Assembly: GCF_023509015.1 (NCBI RefSeq) | Contig: NZ_CP094975.1 | Location: 2,551,501-2,615,500 of the forward strand | Reading direction: 5' to 3' | DNA: 64,000 bases | From: Pseudomonas abieticivorans | GTDB lineage: Bacteria > Pseudomonadota > Gammaproteobacteria > Pseudomonadales > Pseudomonadaceae | Shown: positions 8,695 through 16,936 of the stretch, piece after piece | Position numbering within the stretch: the first letter of the stretch is position 1 | Layout: each line of letters opens with the position of its first letter | Program-made: the position numbers and the translations under genes | Notes under the pieces: generated by a model | The model's database searches: none | What the model was told of the DNA's origin: nothing | What the model saw: only the letters and a program-made list of their open reading frames with translations

Positions 8695-9123
8695 TCAGCT
8701 CAACAACGTAGCATCCAAGCTGATATCGGCGCCTTTGAGCACCTTGGAAACCGGGCACCCAGCCTTGGCCTTGTTGGCCAACTCAGTGAACTGGGCTTCA
8801 CTGGCGCCTGGCACTTTGGCCTTGAGGATCAAGTGCACCGCAGTGATGGCAAACCCATCCGGCTGCTTGTCCAGGGTGACTTCGGCAATGGTATCGATAC
8901 GCTCGGCGGTCAAACCCGCCTCACCCAGAATCATCGACAAGGCCATGGAGAAACAACCCGCATGAGCCGCACCTATCAGCTCTTCCGGGTTGGTCCCAGG
9001 CTGGCCCTCGAAGCGAGTGTTGAAGCCATAGGGGCTATTCTTCAGCGCACCACTTTCCGTGGAAATCTGCCCTTTACCGTCCTTCAAGCCGCCTTGCCAG
9101 ACGGCTGATGCTGTCTTCTTCAT
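8695..9123 (-). CDS. OsmC family peroxiredoxin
   Basis: OsmC/Ohr superfamily protein (142 aa) that would reduce organic hydroperoxides in the cytoplasm. The two reactive Cys are present: Cys57 in HAGCFSMAL and Cys122 in AGCPVSKVL. The N-terminal half (WQGGLKDGKGQISTESGAL) and NPEELIGAAHAGC fit the OsmC branch rather than Ohr. A GAGGAG-like ribosome site precedes the ATG. It is divergent from a flavin-dependent oxidoreductase gene, about 200 bases away. Confidence 0.87.
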   Translation of the reverse strand: MKKTASAVWQGGLKDGKGQISTESGALKNSPYGFNTRFEGQPGTNPEELIGAAHAGCFSMALSMILGEAGLTAERIDTIAEVTLDKQPDGFAITAVHLILKAKVPGASEAQFTELANKAKAGCPVSKVLKGADISLDATLLS

Positions 9124-9320
9124 AGTGCCTCCTCAGGATCGACGCGAGGGTTCGCGCAGTTGCCTAGGTTCAGAGGGCCGCCAGTCGGGCAAGTTCAGAC
9201 TGATTGACGCAAGCCTATTGATAATTCGCGATTTGCCCATACAACATAGCAAAGGGTGGCTTGTTCCGACGTCTGAATTGCTGCAGCAGCCTCCCACACA
9301 ACTGAGGACGCACCCCACTC

Positions 9321-10322
9321 ATGAAACGTCTAGCAGATATCAAGATTTCGACCCTGGACCTGGTGCCCGTTCGCCAGGACAAGGGCCCGGCCCAATCCCT
9401 GCGCAACTCGCTGGACCTGGCGCAGCACGTGGAAAAGTTTGGCTATCACCGTTTTTGGGTCGCCGAGCACCACAACATGGACGGTATCGCCAGCTCTGCC
9501 ACCTCGGTACTGTTGGGCTACCTGGCCGGTGGCACCTCGACCATCCGTGTCGGCTCCGGCGGCGTGATGCTGCCCAATCACGCCCCGCTGGTGATTGCCG
9601 AACAATTTGGCACCCTGGAAAGCCTGTACCCCGGCCGCATCGACCTGGGCCTGGGCCGCGCCCCCGGCTCCGATCAAATGACCGCCAGGGCCTTGCGCCG
9701 CGAGCGCTCGGGCAGCGCCGATGACTTCCCGGATGACGTGGCTGAGCTGATGGCCTACCTGGGGCCGCGCACACCTGATCAAAAAGTGATCGCTGTACCG
9801 GGCAGCAATACCAACGTGCCCGTTTGGCTATTGGGTTCCAGCCTGTTCAGCGCGCAATTGGCTGGGATGCGCGGCTTGCCTTACGCCTTCGCTTCGCACT
9901 TCGCACCGCGCTACATGCATGAAGCGATTCGCGTGTACCGCAATCACTTCAAGCCTTCGGCGGTATTGGACAAGCCTTACGTGATGCTGGGCGTTCCGCT
10001 GGTAGCCGCCGAAACCGACGAGCAGGCTGAATACCTGGCCACCTCCGTTTACCAGCGCATCCTCAACCTGATGCGCGGCCAGACCCTGGTGCAACAACCG
10101 CCGGTCAAGAGCATGGACGGCCTGTGGTTGCCCCATGAGAAAGACGCAGTGGCCAGTTTCCTGGGCCTGGCAATGGTGGGTAGCCCAGAGAAGATCAAGG
10201 CTAAGCTTGAGGTGTTGCTGGAGCAGACCGAGGCCGACGAACTGATCTTTACCTGCGACCTGTATGAGCATGCGGACCGCATCCGGTCCTACGAATTGCT
10301 GGCACAGGCGGTTCGCGGGTAA
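9321..10322 (+). CDS. LLM class (luciferase-like) flavin-dependent oxidoreductase
   Basis: Bacterial luciferase-like oxidoreductase (333 aa), a TIM-barrel FMN- or F420-dependent enzyme; in Pseudomonas FMN is expected. Family blocks are [19 protein letters not shown] near residue 45, [39 protein letters not shown] at about residues 73-112, and WLLGSS further on. This matches the MsnO8-type alkanal monooxygenase-like group. The substrate cannot be deduced. The gene ends just before a strong bidirectional terminator and stands alone. Confidence 0.85.
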   Translation: MKRLADIKISTLDLVPVRQDKGPAQSLRNSLDLAQHVEKFGYHRFWVAEHHNMDGIASSATSVLLGYLAGGTSTIRVGSGGVMLPNHAPLVIAEQFGTLESLYPGRIDLGLGRAPGSDQMTARALRRERSGSADDFPDDVAELMAYLGPRTPDQKVIAVPGSNTNVPVWLLGSSLFSAQLAGMRGLPYAFASHFAPRYMHEAIRVYRNHFKPSAVLDKPYVMLGVPLVAAETDEQAEYLATSVYQRILNLMRGQTLVQQPPVKSMDGLWLPHEKDAVASFLGLAMVGSPEKIKAKLEVLLEQTEADELIFTCDLYEHADRIRSYELLAQAVRG

Positions 10323-10334
10323 ATCCGCGCCTAT

Positions 10335-10364
10335 AAAAAACCGACGCCATGGCGTCGGTTTTTT
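10335..10364. terminator. Bidirectional rho-independent terminator
   Basis: Perfect inverted repeat with arms AAAAAACCGACGCC and GGCGTCGGTTTTTT and a 2-base centre. The runs of A and T on the two sides allow it to work in both directions. It sits between the convergent LLM oxidoreductase gene and the second DUF1161 gene. Confidence 0.92.
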
Positions 10365-10375
10365 ATTCGCTGCAA

Positions 10376-10597
10376 TTACTTCTTGTAGACAATTTCCTTG
10401 CTGCCGGCCTCGCAGGTGCCAACCACCTTGCCGTCTGCCGCAGCACCTTTGTCGACAACCTCCAGCGAGTAACCCGAAGCGCCTTTTGCCTTGATTTTCG
10501 CATCGATCTCGCCTTTCAGCGTTTCACAGGATTTACCTGCGGCAAACGCCGAACTGGCCAGACACAACACACCTACAGCCAACAAAATTCTCTTCAT
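10376..10597 (-). CDS. DUF1161 family exported small protein, second copy
   Basis: Small periplasmic protein (73 aa). The signal peptide MKRILLAVGVLCLASSAFAA is followed by a mature domain with two Cys (KSCETLKGEIDAKI and GTCEAGSKEIVYKK). It shares the layout CExLKxEIxAKI...GxCEAGxKxIxYxK with the gene at 8322-8555, so the pair are paralogues 2 kb apart. A probable disulfide joins the two Cys in the periplasm. The function is unknown. The bidirectional terminator at 10335-10364 lies directly downstream. Confidence 0.8.
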   Translation of the reverse strand: MKRILLAVGVLCLASSAFAAGKSCETLKGEIDAKIKAKGASGYSLEVVDKGAAADGKVVGTCEAGSKEIVYKK

Positions 10598-10717
10598 CGG
10601 TCACATTCCCTGGTCATATCAAAAAGCAAAATTCGCCCACCGGAAGGCAGGCGACCCCTGGAACTGTTGTAGCGGAATAAAAGGCAATAGGCCAGTCATC
10701 CGCTTCCGATTTCATTG

Positions 10718-10933
10718 TCAGCTGTTTGCTATACGGAAACCGACCTTGAGGGTGACCTGAAAGTGCGCCGCACGGCCATCCTTGATATGGCCACGGGTTT
10801 CCAGCACTTCGAACCACTCCAAGTGCTTGATGCTCTTGCCGGCCTCGGCCAGCGCGTTGTTGATAGCGTCTTCGATGCTGGTGGCGGAAGACCCTACCAG
10901 TTCGATTTTCTTGTAAGTGTGGTGGTCAGTCAT
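10718..10933 (-). CDS. Dodecin family flavin-binding protein
   Basis: Dodecin (71 aa), a small protein that assembles into a hollow dodecamer storing or buffering flavins. Family blocks are present: YKKIELVGSS, then SIEDAINNALAEA, then HLEWFEV with Trp40 as the expected flavin-stacking residue, and GRAAHFQVTLKVGFR at the end. The length is normal. AAGGAGAGCGCC precedes the start. The 5' region contains the nested inverted repeats at 10951-11024. Confidence 0.93.
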   Translation of the reverse strand: MTDHHTYKKIELVGSSATSIEDAINNALAEAGKSIKHLEWFEVLETRGHIKDGRAAHFQVTLKVGFRIANS

Positions 10934-10950
10934 GGCGCTCTCCTTAGGGT

Positions 10951-11024
10951 AGTGAATCTGAGCCTAGCAGCCTCGCTAGCTTTTACCTCTGTGGGGAAAT
11001 GACCGGTAAAAGTTCAGATTCACT
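10951..11024. repeat. Nested inverted repeats with three-way-junction potential
   Basis: Outer arms AGTGAATCTGA (10951-10961) and TCAGATTCACT (11014-11024) are perfect complements. Between them lie two further perfect inverted repeats: CTAGC (10964-10968) with GCTAG (10975-10979), and TTTTACC (10981-10987) with GGTAAAA (11005-11011). As single-stranded nucleic acid this would fold into an 11-bp stem closing two hairpins. It lies in the divergent promoter region of dodecin and the DUF883 gene, and could be a structured leader RNA, an operator array or a small palindromic element. The repeats are seen directly; the role is unknown. Confidence 0.7.
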
Positions 11025-11090
11025 GCACTTTCGCGCAGCAGCGCAGTCGGAAACTTACACACGTACCTCACCACTGCTAGGAGAGACACC

Positions 11091-11417
11091 ATGGCTACTA
11101 CTTCACTTCGCAAAGCCTCGTTGCAAAGCATGGAAGCGGAAATCGAGAGTCTGCTCAAGTCCTTGGAGAGCCTGAAAGAAGATGCCTCCGATGAGTCGCG
11201 CAAAACCCTGAAAGCCCTGCGCAGCAACGCCGAAAACGCCCTCAAGCACTCGCGCCACCTGCTTAGCGATGTGTATGACGAGGTCAAGGTGAAAACCCGC
11301 GAAACCGGCATTGCTACCCGTGACTATGCCCAGGAACACCCTTGGACCACCGCTGGCGTGGCCGTCGGTGCGGTAGGCCTGCTGGCCGCTTACCTGTTGC
11401 TCAAACGCGGCGATTAA
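11091..11417 (+). CDS. DUF883 family protein (ElaB/YqjD-like), C-terminal membrane anchor
   Basis: Small protein (108 aa) with a helical, charged N-terminal two-thirds ([22 protein letters not shown]) predicted as coiled coil. It ends in a single hydrophobic segment at about residues 84-103 ([17 protein letters not shown]), then KRGD. This is the ElaB/YqjD/YgaM layout of inner-membrane, ribosome-associated, stationary-phase proteins. Ribosome association is known for E. coli members and is only inferred here. A strong CTAGGAGAG ribosome site precedes the ATG. It overlaps the convergent trpI gene by 4 bases. Confidence 0.87.
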   Translation: MATTSLRKASLQSMEAEIESLLKSLESLKEDASDESRKTLKALRSNAENALKHSRHLLSDVYDEVKVKTRETGIATRDYAQEHPWTTAGVAVGAVGLLAAYLLLKRGD

Positions 11418-12310
11418 TCGACCTGGCGCTCAAGCTCTGCCTTGAGCCACTGCGCCAGTTGCCTGGCACGCCCATCCGCGGCGCGTCGGGGCACCCATAA
11501 CGCCAGCCGCGCCGGGGTTTCGCTAAAACCCCATGGCGCGGCCAGGCGGCCGGCGCGCAGGTCGTCCACCACCAGCGGTTCTGGCGCAATCGCCACGCCC
11601 AACCCTGCCACTGCGGCTTCCAGTAAATAATACAAATGCTCAAAACCTTGTCCGTAGCGCAGCTTATCGGCGGTGATGCCGTTTTTTTGCGCCCAACTGG
11701 GCCAGGCTTGCAAGCGAGATGTGGTTTGCAGCAGCAATTCCCCCAGCAATGAGTTCGCCGGCGCATTTTTCAGGGCTTCATAGCGGGCAAAGCGTGGGCT
11801 CAACACCGGGCCGATCCGCTCGCAGGCCAGTTCATACACCTGCATGTCCGCTGGCCACGGCGGCTCTGCAAAAACCAATAGTGCATCCAGCCCAGGCCGC
11901 CGCGGGTCCAGATCACCTTCGCCGGCAGACAGGTGCAGGCGCAAGTCAGGCAAATCGGCATTCAGGCGGCCCAGGCGCGGGATAAACCACCGGGCCAGCA
12001 AGCTACCTGAGCACCCCAACACGAACGGCGCATCGGCGCTGCCCTGGCTCAATTCGGCGCATACCCGGCGCAAACGCTCGAACGCTTCGTCGCTGGCATC
12101 GCGCAGGCGAATGCCGGCATCTGTGAGTTTAAGGCCCCGGCCATCCTTGACGAAAAGGCTCACGCCCAGGTGCTCCTCAAGGATTTTGATTTGTCGGCTT
12201 ACCGCGCCGTGGGTCACGTGCAGCTGCTCCGCCGCCTGGCTAACGCTGTTCAGGCGGGCAGCCGCCTCAAAGGCACGCAACGCGTTGAGGGGGGGAAGGT
12301 CTCGGCTCAT
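11414..12310 (-). CDS. trpI: LysR-type regulator of trpBA
   Basis: LysR-family activator (298 aa). The N-terminal helix-turn-helix is at about residues 18-40 ([29 protein letters not shown]), followed by the effector-binding domain. It is divergently transcribed from trpB with a 110-base gap, the classic TrpI arrangement in Pseudomonas. There, TrpI with indoleglycerol phosphate activates trpBA. The intergenic region contains a TGTGAG-N5-CTGACA site just upstream of its own start, which also suggests autoregulation. The assignment is firm from context. Confidence 0.92.
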   Translation of the reverse strand: MSRDLPPLNALRAFEAAARLNSVSQAAEQLHVTHGAVSRQIKILEEHLGVSLFVKDGRGLKLTDAGIRLRDASDEAFERLRRVCAELSQGSADAPFVLGCSGSLLARWFIPRLGRLNADLPDLRLHLSAGEGDLDPRRPGLDALLVFAEPPWPADMQVYELACERIGPVLSPRFARYEALKNAPANSLLGELLLQTTSRLQAWPSWAQKNGITADKLRYGQGFEHLYYLLEAAVAGLGVAIAPEPLVVDDLRAGRLAAPWGFSETPARLALWVPRRAADGRARQLAQWLKAELERQVD

Positions 12311-12316
12311 GGTATC

Positions 12317-12333
12317 TGTGAGTTTTCCTGACA
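12317..12333. promoter_or_regulatory. Probable TrpI operator upstream of trpB
   Basis: TGTGAG-TTTTC-CTGACA lies in the trpI-trpB intergenic region, next to the trpI start. From memory, TGTGAG-N5-CTGACA is the pattern of the TrpI binding site in pseudomonads. Its location about 90-100 bases upstream of trpB suits a LysR activation site. Confidence 0.65.
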
Positions 12334-12420
12334 GGTTGCCGCAATCTTATCGGTTTTCATCCGGCAGTGGCGTGGTTAGAGTAGACCCATTGCTACCTCA
12401 GACCTTAACTGGAGCTTTCC

Positions 12421-13645
12421 ATGACCCAGACTCAATTTCGCAGTGGCCCCGACGCCAACGGCCTGTTCGGCGACTTCGGCGGCCGCTACGTCGCAGAAAC
12501 CTTGATGCCATTGGTGCTGGACCTGGCCCGCGAATACGAAGCGGCGCAGAAAGATCCGGAGTTCCTTGAGCAACTGGCCTACTTTCAGCGTGACTACATC
12601 GGCCGCCCGAACCCGCTGTACTTCGCCGAGCGCCTGACCGAACACCTGGGCGGCGCTAAAATCTTCTTCAAGCGCGAAGAGCTCAACCACACCGGCGCCC
12701 ACAAGGTGAACAACTGCATCGGCCAGGTACTGCTGGCCAAGCGCATGGGCAAAAAACGCCTGATCGCTGAAACCGGCGCCGGCATGCACGGTGTGGCCAC
12801 CGCTACCGTGGCTGCGCGTTTCGGCCTGCCCTGCGTGATCTACATGGGCGCCACCGACATCGAGCGCCAGCAAGCCAACGTGTTCCGCATGAAGCTGCTG
12901 GGCGCCGAGATCGTACCGGTCACTTCCGGCACCGGCACCCTCAAGGACGCCATGAACGACGCCCTGCGTGACTGGGTCACCAACGTTGAAGACACCTTCT
13001 ACCCTGATCGGCACCGTCGCCGGCCCGCACCCGTACCCAGCCATGGTCCGCGATTTCCAGTCGATCATCGGCAAGGAAACCAAAGAACAAATGCACGCCA
13101 AGGAAGGGCGCCTGCCCGACAGCCTGGTCGCCTGCGTGGGCGGTGGCTCCAACGCCATGGGCCTGTTCCACCCCTTCCTGGACGACGCCAGCGTGGAAAT
13201 CATCGGCGTTGAAGCCGCCGGCCATGGTGTGGAATCCGGCAAGCACGCGGCCAGCCTAAACGGTGGCGTACCCGGCGTACTGCACGGTAACCGTACCTAC
13301 TTGTTGCAGGACGACGACGGCCAGATCACCGACGCCCACTCGATCTCCGCCGGCCTCGACTACCCCGGCATCGGCCCAGAGCATGCCTGGTTGCACGAGA
13401 TGAAGCGCGTCAACTACACCAGCATCACCGACGACGAAGCCCTGGCCGCGTTCCACACCACCTGCCGCCTGGAAGGCATCATCCCAGCGCTGGAAACCGC
13501 CCACGCCTTGGCCGAAGTGATCAAGCGCGCGCCGCACCTGCCTAAGGATCACCTGATGGTGGTGTGCCTGTCCGGCCGTGGCGACAAAGACATGCAAACC
13601 GTGATGAGCCATATGGCCGCCGCAGATCAGGAGAAACTGGCATGA
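12421..13645 (+). pseudogene. trpB: Tryptophan synthase beta subunit gene with a one-base frameshift
   Basis: Beta subunit of tryptophan synthase, which joins indole and serine using PLP. The PLP lysine is Lys95 in TGAHKVNN. The frame runs correctly to Tyr194 (NVEDTFY) and then shifts. TACCCTGATC at 13000-13009 should be TACCTGATC, giving [20 protein letters not shown], which is found intact in the next frame to the stop at 13645. Deleting one C from 13002-13004 restores a 407-residue protein of normal length. As given, the product loses its second half and the cell would need tryptophan. A sequencing or assembly error is the simplest explanation. It overlaps trpA by ATGA. Confidence 0.88.
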
Positions 13646-14454
13646 GCCGTCTCGAACAACGCTTCGCCGACCTCAAGGCCGAAGGCCGCGCTGCCCTGGT
13701 CACTTTCGTGACCGCCGGTGACCCTGGCTACGACGCTTCGCTGGCCATCCTCAAGGGCCTGCCTGCAGCTGGCGCCGACGTGATCGAGTTGGGCATGCCC
13801 TTCACCGACCCGATGGCCGACGGCGTGGCTATTCAACTGGCGACACTGCGCGCCCTGAACGCCGGCCAGACCCTGGCGAAAACCCTGCAGATGGTGCGTG
13901 AGTTTCGCGTGGATAACACCACCACGCCAATCGTGCTGATGGGGTACTACAACCCGATCCATCGCTTTGGCGTGCAAGCGTTCGTCGAGCAAGCCAAGGA
14001 AGCGGGCGTCGATGGCCTGATCATCGTCGACCTGCCACCTGAGCATGACGCCGAACTGGCCACCCCGGCCCAGGCCGCCGGCATCGACTTCATCCGCCTG
14101 ACTACCCCGACCACCGACGACGCGCGCCTGCCGCGTGTGCTGGAACGCAGCTCCGGCTTCGTCTACTACGTCTCGGTGGCCGGTGTAACCGGCGCGGGCT
14201 CTGCCACCACCGAAGCGGTCAGCAGCGCGATCAACCGCCTGCGTCGCCACACCGACCTGCCGATCAGCGTGGGCTTCGGTATCCGCACACCCGAACAGGC
14301 CGCGGCCATTGCCCGCCTGGCCGATGGCGTGGTGGTCGGCTCGGCGCTGGTCGACAAGATCGCCACCGCCAACGATTTCGACCAGGCAGTGAAGAATGTC
14401 CTGCAACTGTGTTCCGAACTGTCCCAGGGCGTACGTAAGGCTCGTGTAGGCTGA
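13642..14454 (+). CDS. trpA: Tryptophan synthase alpha subunit
   Basis: Alpha subunit (270 aa), a TIM barrel that cleaves indole-3-glycerol phosphate to indole and glyceraldehyde 3-phosphate and passes indole to TrpB. The catalytic residues Glu49 (VIELGMPF) and Asp60 (DPMADG) fall at the standard positions. The phosphate-binding loop GFGIRTPEQ and GSALV near the end are intact. The ATG at 13642 overlaps the trpB stop (ATGA), so expression is translationally coupled. It is followed by a strong terminator. Unlike trpB, this gene is undamaged. Confidence 0.96.
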   Translation: MSRLEQRFADLKAEGRAALVTFVTAGDPGYDASLAILKGLPAAGADVIELGMPFTDPMADGVAIQLATLRALNAGQTLAKTLQMVREFRVDNTTTPIVLMGYYNPIHRFGVQAFVEQAKEAGVDGLIIVDLPPEHDAELATPAQAAGIDFIRLTTPTTDDARLPRVLERSSGFVYYVSVAGVTGAGSATTEAVSSAINRLRRHTDLPISVGFGIRTPEQAAAIARLADGVVVGSALVDKIATANDFDQAVKNVLQLCSELSQGVRKARVG

Positions 14455-14516
14455 GGGTAAAGATCCTGATACAAAGAAACTAGGTTGTTGTTTTGCGTAC
14501 TAATTACGCAAGACCG

Positions 14517-14552
14517 AGGGGAATCAGGTCTACCGGCCTGGTTCCCCTTTTT
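14517..14552 (+). terminator. Rho-independent terminator of trpBA
   Basis: Stem AGGGGAATCAGG (14517-14528) pairs with CCTGGTTCCCCT (14537-14548), with one mismatch, followed by a T run. Just upstream, TTGCGTA and TACGCAA (14493-14511) form another small hairpin. Both lie between trpA and the next gene. Confidence 0.88.
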
Positions 14553-14580
14553 GCTGTATGAGCAGTGAGGAATTCGCTCG

Positions 14581-15009
14581 ATGAAACTGTGCAAACCGTT
14601 GATTGCCACCTTGGGCATGCTGTTGGTAGGTGTGACCTCCCTGGCCCACGCAGACGATGGCTACGGCCATGATGATCAGCGTTATCACGACCAGCGCCAT
14701 GACGATCGGCACGATGACCATCGCGACGATCACCGCGGCCCACCGCCTCATGATTTCAGCCCGTACCGCCATGACGTGGAGCAATACCGCGAACACTTCG
14801 GCCGCGCCGAGCGCCTGCCGCCAGGGGTGCAAGTGATGCGCGGCCGCCCGCTGCCGCCAGGCTACGGCCGCCCGCTGGACCGGCGTGCACTGGAACACCT
14901 GCCGTACTACCCAGGCTACGAATGGCGCGGGTTTGGCCCCGACCTGGTGTTGATCGCCGTGGGTACCGGTGTGGTTTACGAAGTGATGCAAGGCGTACTG
15001 CCTTATTAA
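14581..15009 (+). CDS. CigR/RcnB-like exported protein, His/Asp-rich
   Basis: Exported protein (142 aa) with a signal peptide MKLCKPLIATLGMLLVGVTSLAHA. This is followed by a His/Asp/Arg-rich linker (residues about 27-55, DDQRYHDQRHDD-type repeats) and a compact C-terminal domain (LPPGVQVMRGRPLPPGYGRPLD, YEWRGFGPDLVLIAVGTGVVYEVMQGV). The C-terminal domain matches the RcnB/CigR family; relatives are annotated as anti-virulence regulator CigR-like. The His-rich linker could bind divalent metals, which is an inference. A tandem paralogue follows 27 bases downstream. Confidence 0.8.
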   Translation: MKLCKPLIATLGMLLVGVTSLAHADDGYGHDDQRYHDQRHDDRHDDHRDDHRGPPPHDFSPYRHDVEQYREHFGRAERLPPGVQVMRGRPLPPGYGRPLDRRALEHLPYYPGYEWRGFGPDLVLIAVGTGVVYEVMQGVLPY

Positions 15010-15036
15010 TTTTTGAGTTTGCCGAGGAATGCGCTG

Positions 15037-15480
15037 ATGAAATTGTCCAAATCCCTGATCGCCGGCATGGGCATCCTGCTGCTGGGCGTGACGCCTTTGC
15101 TGCAAGCGGCACCGGGCCCCGATGACCAGCATGGTCAGCCCCAGCAACAACAGCAGGGCCATGGCGAACAGCACGGCCAACAAGGCGGCCAGCAACAGAA
15201 GCAAGGCAACGGCCGCCCACCTCAGGATTTCGGCCCGGTGCGCCAAACCATCCAGAGCAACCACGCCGACTTCGGCCGTGGCAACCCACTGCCGGCCAAC
15301 GTCCACGTGCAGAAAGGCCACCCACTGCCCAAAGGCTACGGCAAACGCCTGGACAGTCGCGCACTGGCGCACATGCCCCAGTACAAAGGCTACGAATGGC
15401 GCCGCCTGGGTAACGACGTGGTGCTGATCTCGGTCGCCAATGGCGTGGTTTACGAGATCCTGTCGGGTGTCTTGAACTAA
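15037..15480 (+). CDS. CigR/RcnB-like exported protein, Gln-rich paralogue
   Basis: Exported protein (147 aa). The ATG at 15037 is chosen because GAGG lies upstream and it gives a normal signal peptide (MKLSKSLIAGMGILLLGVTPLLQA). The linker is Gln/Gly/His-rich (residues about 28-60). The C-terminal domain (LPANVHVQKGHPLPKGYGKRLD, YEWRRLGNDVVLISVANGVVYEILSGVL) aligns closely with the gene upstream. The pair is a tandem duplication in which the linkers diverged from His/Asp-rich to Gln-rich while the domain stayed conserved. A REP element follows directly. Confidence 0.8.
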   Translation: MKLSKSLIAGMGILLLGVTPLLQAAPGPDDQHGQPQQQQQGHGEQHGQQGGQQQKQGNGRPPQDFGPVRQTIQSNHADFGRGNPLPANVHVQKGHPLPKGYGKRLDSRALAHMPQYKGYEWRRLGNDVVLISVANGVVYEILSGVLN

Positions 15481-15485
15481 GCCCT

Positions 15486-15543
15486 TTCGCAGATGAATCC
15501 GCCCCTACAGGTAACCCCTTGTAGGAGCGGATTCATCCGCGAA
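15486..15543. repeat. REP/BIME element (intact pair)
   Basis: Two inverted copies of a Pseudomonas-type REP: TTCGCAGATGAATCCGCCCC (15486 on) and its complement ending GGATTCATCCGCGAA (to 15543), separated by about 10 bases. The same unit recurs at 31469-31533 and as a half at 42142-42167. It lies between the convergent CigR-like and DOPA-dioxygenase-like genes and probably also stops transcription. Confidence 0.85.
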
Positions 15544-15547
15544 GCTT

Positions 15548-15874
15548 TCAAAACCGCGATAAATCCAACGGCCGTACAGCCCCCATCCAGATCGCATGAT
15601 CGCGGTGGTCCACCAGATCGTCCCCGGTCAACGGATGGGTGAACACCACCAACCCCTTGCGGTTCAGCGCCAGCCACGGCAACACATCCCCCAGCACTTC
15701 AGGCGCAAACGCCAACTGGCAGCTCCAATCCGGATGCGGGCCTACCGGCCGCTCGTGTACCCGGCCCATGGCCAGCGGGAACAACCGCGCCGCTTCTTCG
15801 CATAGCGCGCGGGCCTGGCCGATAGTGGTCGCATTGAAATAGACGTGGGCGTGGTAGCCCTTGATCTGTTGCAC
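15548..15874 (-). CDS. DOPA 4,5-dioxygenase family protein
   Basis: Small protein (108 aa) matching the DOPA 4,5-dioxygenase family. It has the N-terminal YHAHVYF motif with two His, a central PHPDWSCQLAF block, and FTHPLTGDDLVDHRDHAIWMG near the C-terminus, which supplies further metal-ligand His. Plant and fungal relatives open the ring of DOPA in pigment synthesis. The bacterial proteins are of unknown substrate. The length is typical and the gene stands alone between a REP element and the LysR gene. Confidence 0.85.
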   Translation of the reverse strand: MQQIKGYHAHVYFNATTIGQARALCEEAARLFPLAMGRVHERPVGPHPDWSCQLAFAPEVLGDVLPWLALNRKGLVVFTHPLTGDDLVDHRDHAIWMGAVRPLDLSRF

Positions 15875-15909
15875 GGAGCGTCCTCGAATTAACTGATCAT
15901 CTCAGGTTA

Positions 15910-16821
15910 TCACGCGTCGGCGGCCTGCTCCTGCCCCAACCAATCCACAAACCGCTGGATCATCGGCCCGCGCCGTTTGCGTTGCGGCAGCACTACGTAA
16001 TAGCCCAGCGGCGAATTCGCCGTCTCCAGCACTGGCCGGCACAGCAAGCCTTGCTCCAGCAACGCATCCACCAGGTGACGCCAGCCAATGGCAACGCCTT
16101 GCCCGGCGATCGCGGCTTGGATCAGCAGCGTGTAGTTGTCAAAGCGCAATTGGCCAGGGGCGGGGGTGCTGGGGATGTGCAGGGCGCGAAACAGGCCGGC
16201 CCAGTCAAACCACAAACTGCTGCTTTCGCCGCGCAGGTGCAGCAGGGGCAATTCGTGCAAGGCGCTGGCGGGGAGGGGCAAGGAGCGGCCGTCGAGCAGT
16301 TTGGGGCTACACACCGGGTAGGCTTCTTCGCCGAACAGCCAATGGCTTTCGCCCTGCTTGAAACGACCATCGCCAAACAGCACGGCCACATCAATGTCTG
16401 AACGCAGCATGGCGTGGCTGCGTTCGCTGGTCACCAGGCTCACGTCCACGTCCGGGTTGGCCTGGTGAAAACGGTGCAGGCGCGGCATCAGCCAGTACGC
16501 GGCGAAGGCGAAGTCAGTGGCCACCTGCAACACTTCATGCTGGGGCTGAGCGGTAATGGCTTCCAGGCCGCTGTCGATGCTGGTCAAACCGGCCTGCACG
16601 GCTTCAAATAACGTCAAGCCAGCATCGGTGAGTTCGATGCCGCGGTAAATGCGGTCAAAAAGCCGGGTGGCCAGTTGGTATTCCAGGCGTTTGATCTGCT
16701 GGCTGACAGCAGGTTGGGTGGTGCCCAACTCAATGGCCGCAGCGGTGAAACTGCGCTGGCGCGCGGCGGACTCGAACGCGCGCAGCAGGTCGAGCGAGAG
16801 GTCTCCAAGGCTTTCATACAT
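15910..16821 (-). CDS. LysR-type regulator of choline-sulfate use
   Basis: LysR-family regulator (303 aa) with an N-terminal HTH at about residues 22-45 (FTAAAIELGTTQPAVSQQIKRLEYQLATRLF) and a ligand-binding domain. It is divergently transcribed from the choline sulfatase gene, the usual LysR arrangement, and matches what is commonly annotated as the choline sulfate utilization regulator in Pseudomonas. An ATAAGC-AGG-GCTTAT palindrome overlaps its start codon, suggesting autoregulation and control of the sulfatase operon. The effector is presumably choline-O-sulfate or choline (inferred). Confidence 0.85.
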   Translation of the reverse strand: MYESLGDLSLDLLRAFESAARQRSFTAAAIELGTTQPAVSQQIKRLEYQLATRLFDRIYRGIELTDAGLTLFEAVQAGLTSIDSGLEAITAQPQHEVLQVATDFAFAAYWLMPRLHRFHQANPDVDVSLVTSERSHAMLRSDIDVAVLFGDGRFKQGESHWLFGEEAYPVCSPKLLDGRSLPLPASALHELPLLHLRGESSSLWFDWAGLFRALHIPSTPAPGQLRFDNYTLLIQAAIAGQGVAIGWRHLVDALLEQGLLCRPVLETANSPLGYYVVLPQRKRRGPMIQRFVDWLGQEQAADA

Positions 16822-16834
16822 AAGCAGGGCTTAT
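16820..16834. promoter_or_regulatory. Candidate LysR operator in the regulator-sulfatase intergenic region
   Basis: The palindrome ATAAGC-AGG-GCTTAT contains the LysR-type T-N11-A pattern and overlaps the first codon of the leftward LysR gene. It is about 100 bases from the sulfatase start. This placement is consistent with autorepression together with activation of the divergent operon. Confidence 0.55.
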
Positions 16835-16936
16835 CCTAGGCATTGCCGGTCATGGGCTTTACCGCGAGGGCAGTGGGTCGCAATCTGAATAGCACGCACT
16901 GTCGCATAAATTATGACTATGGAATGCCGCGAACCC

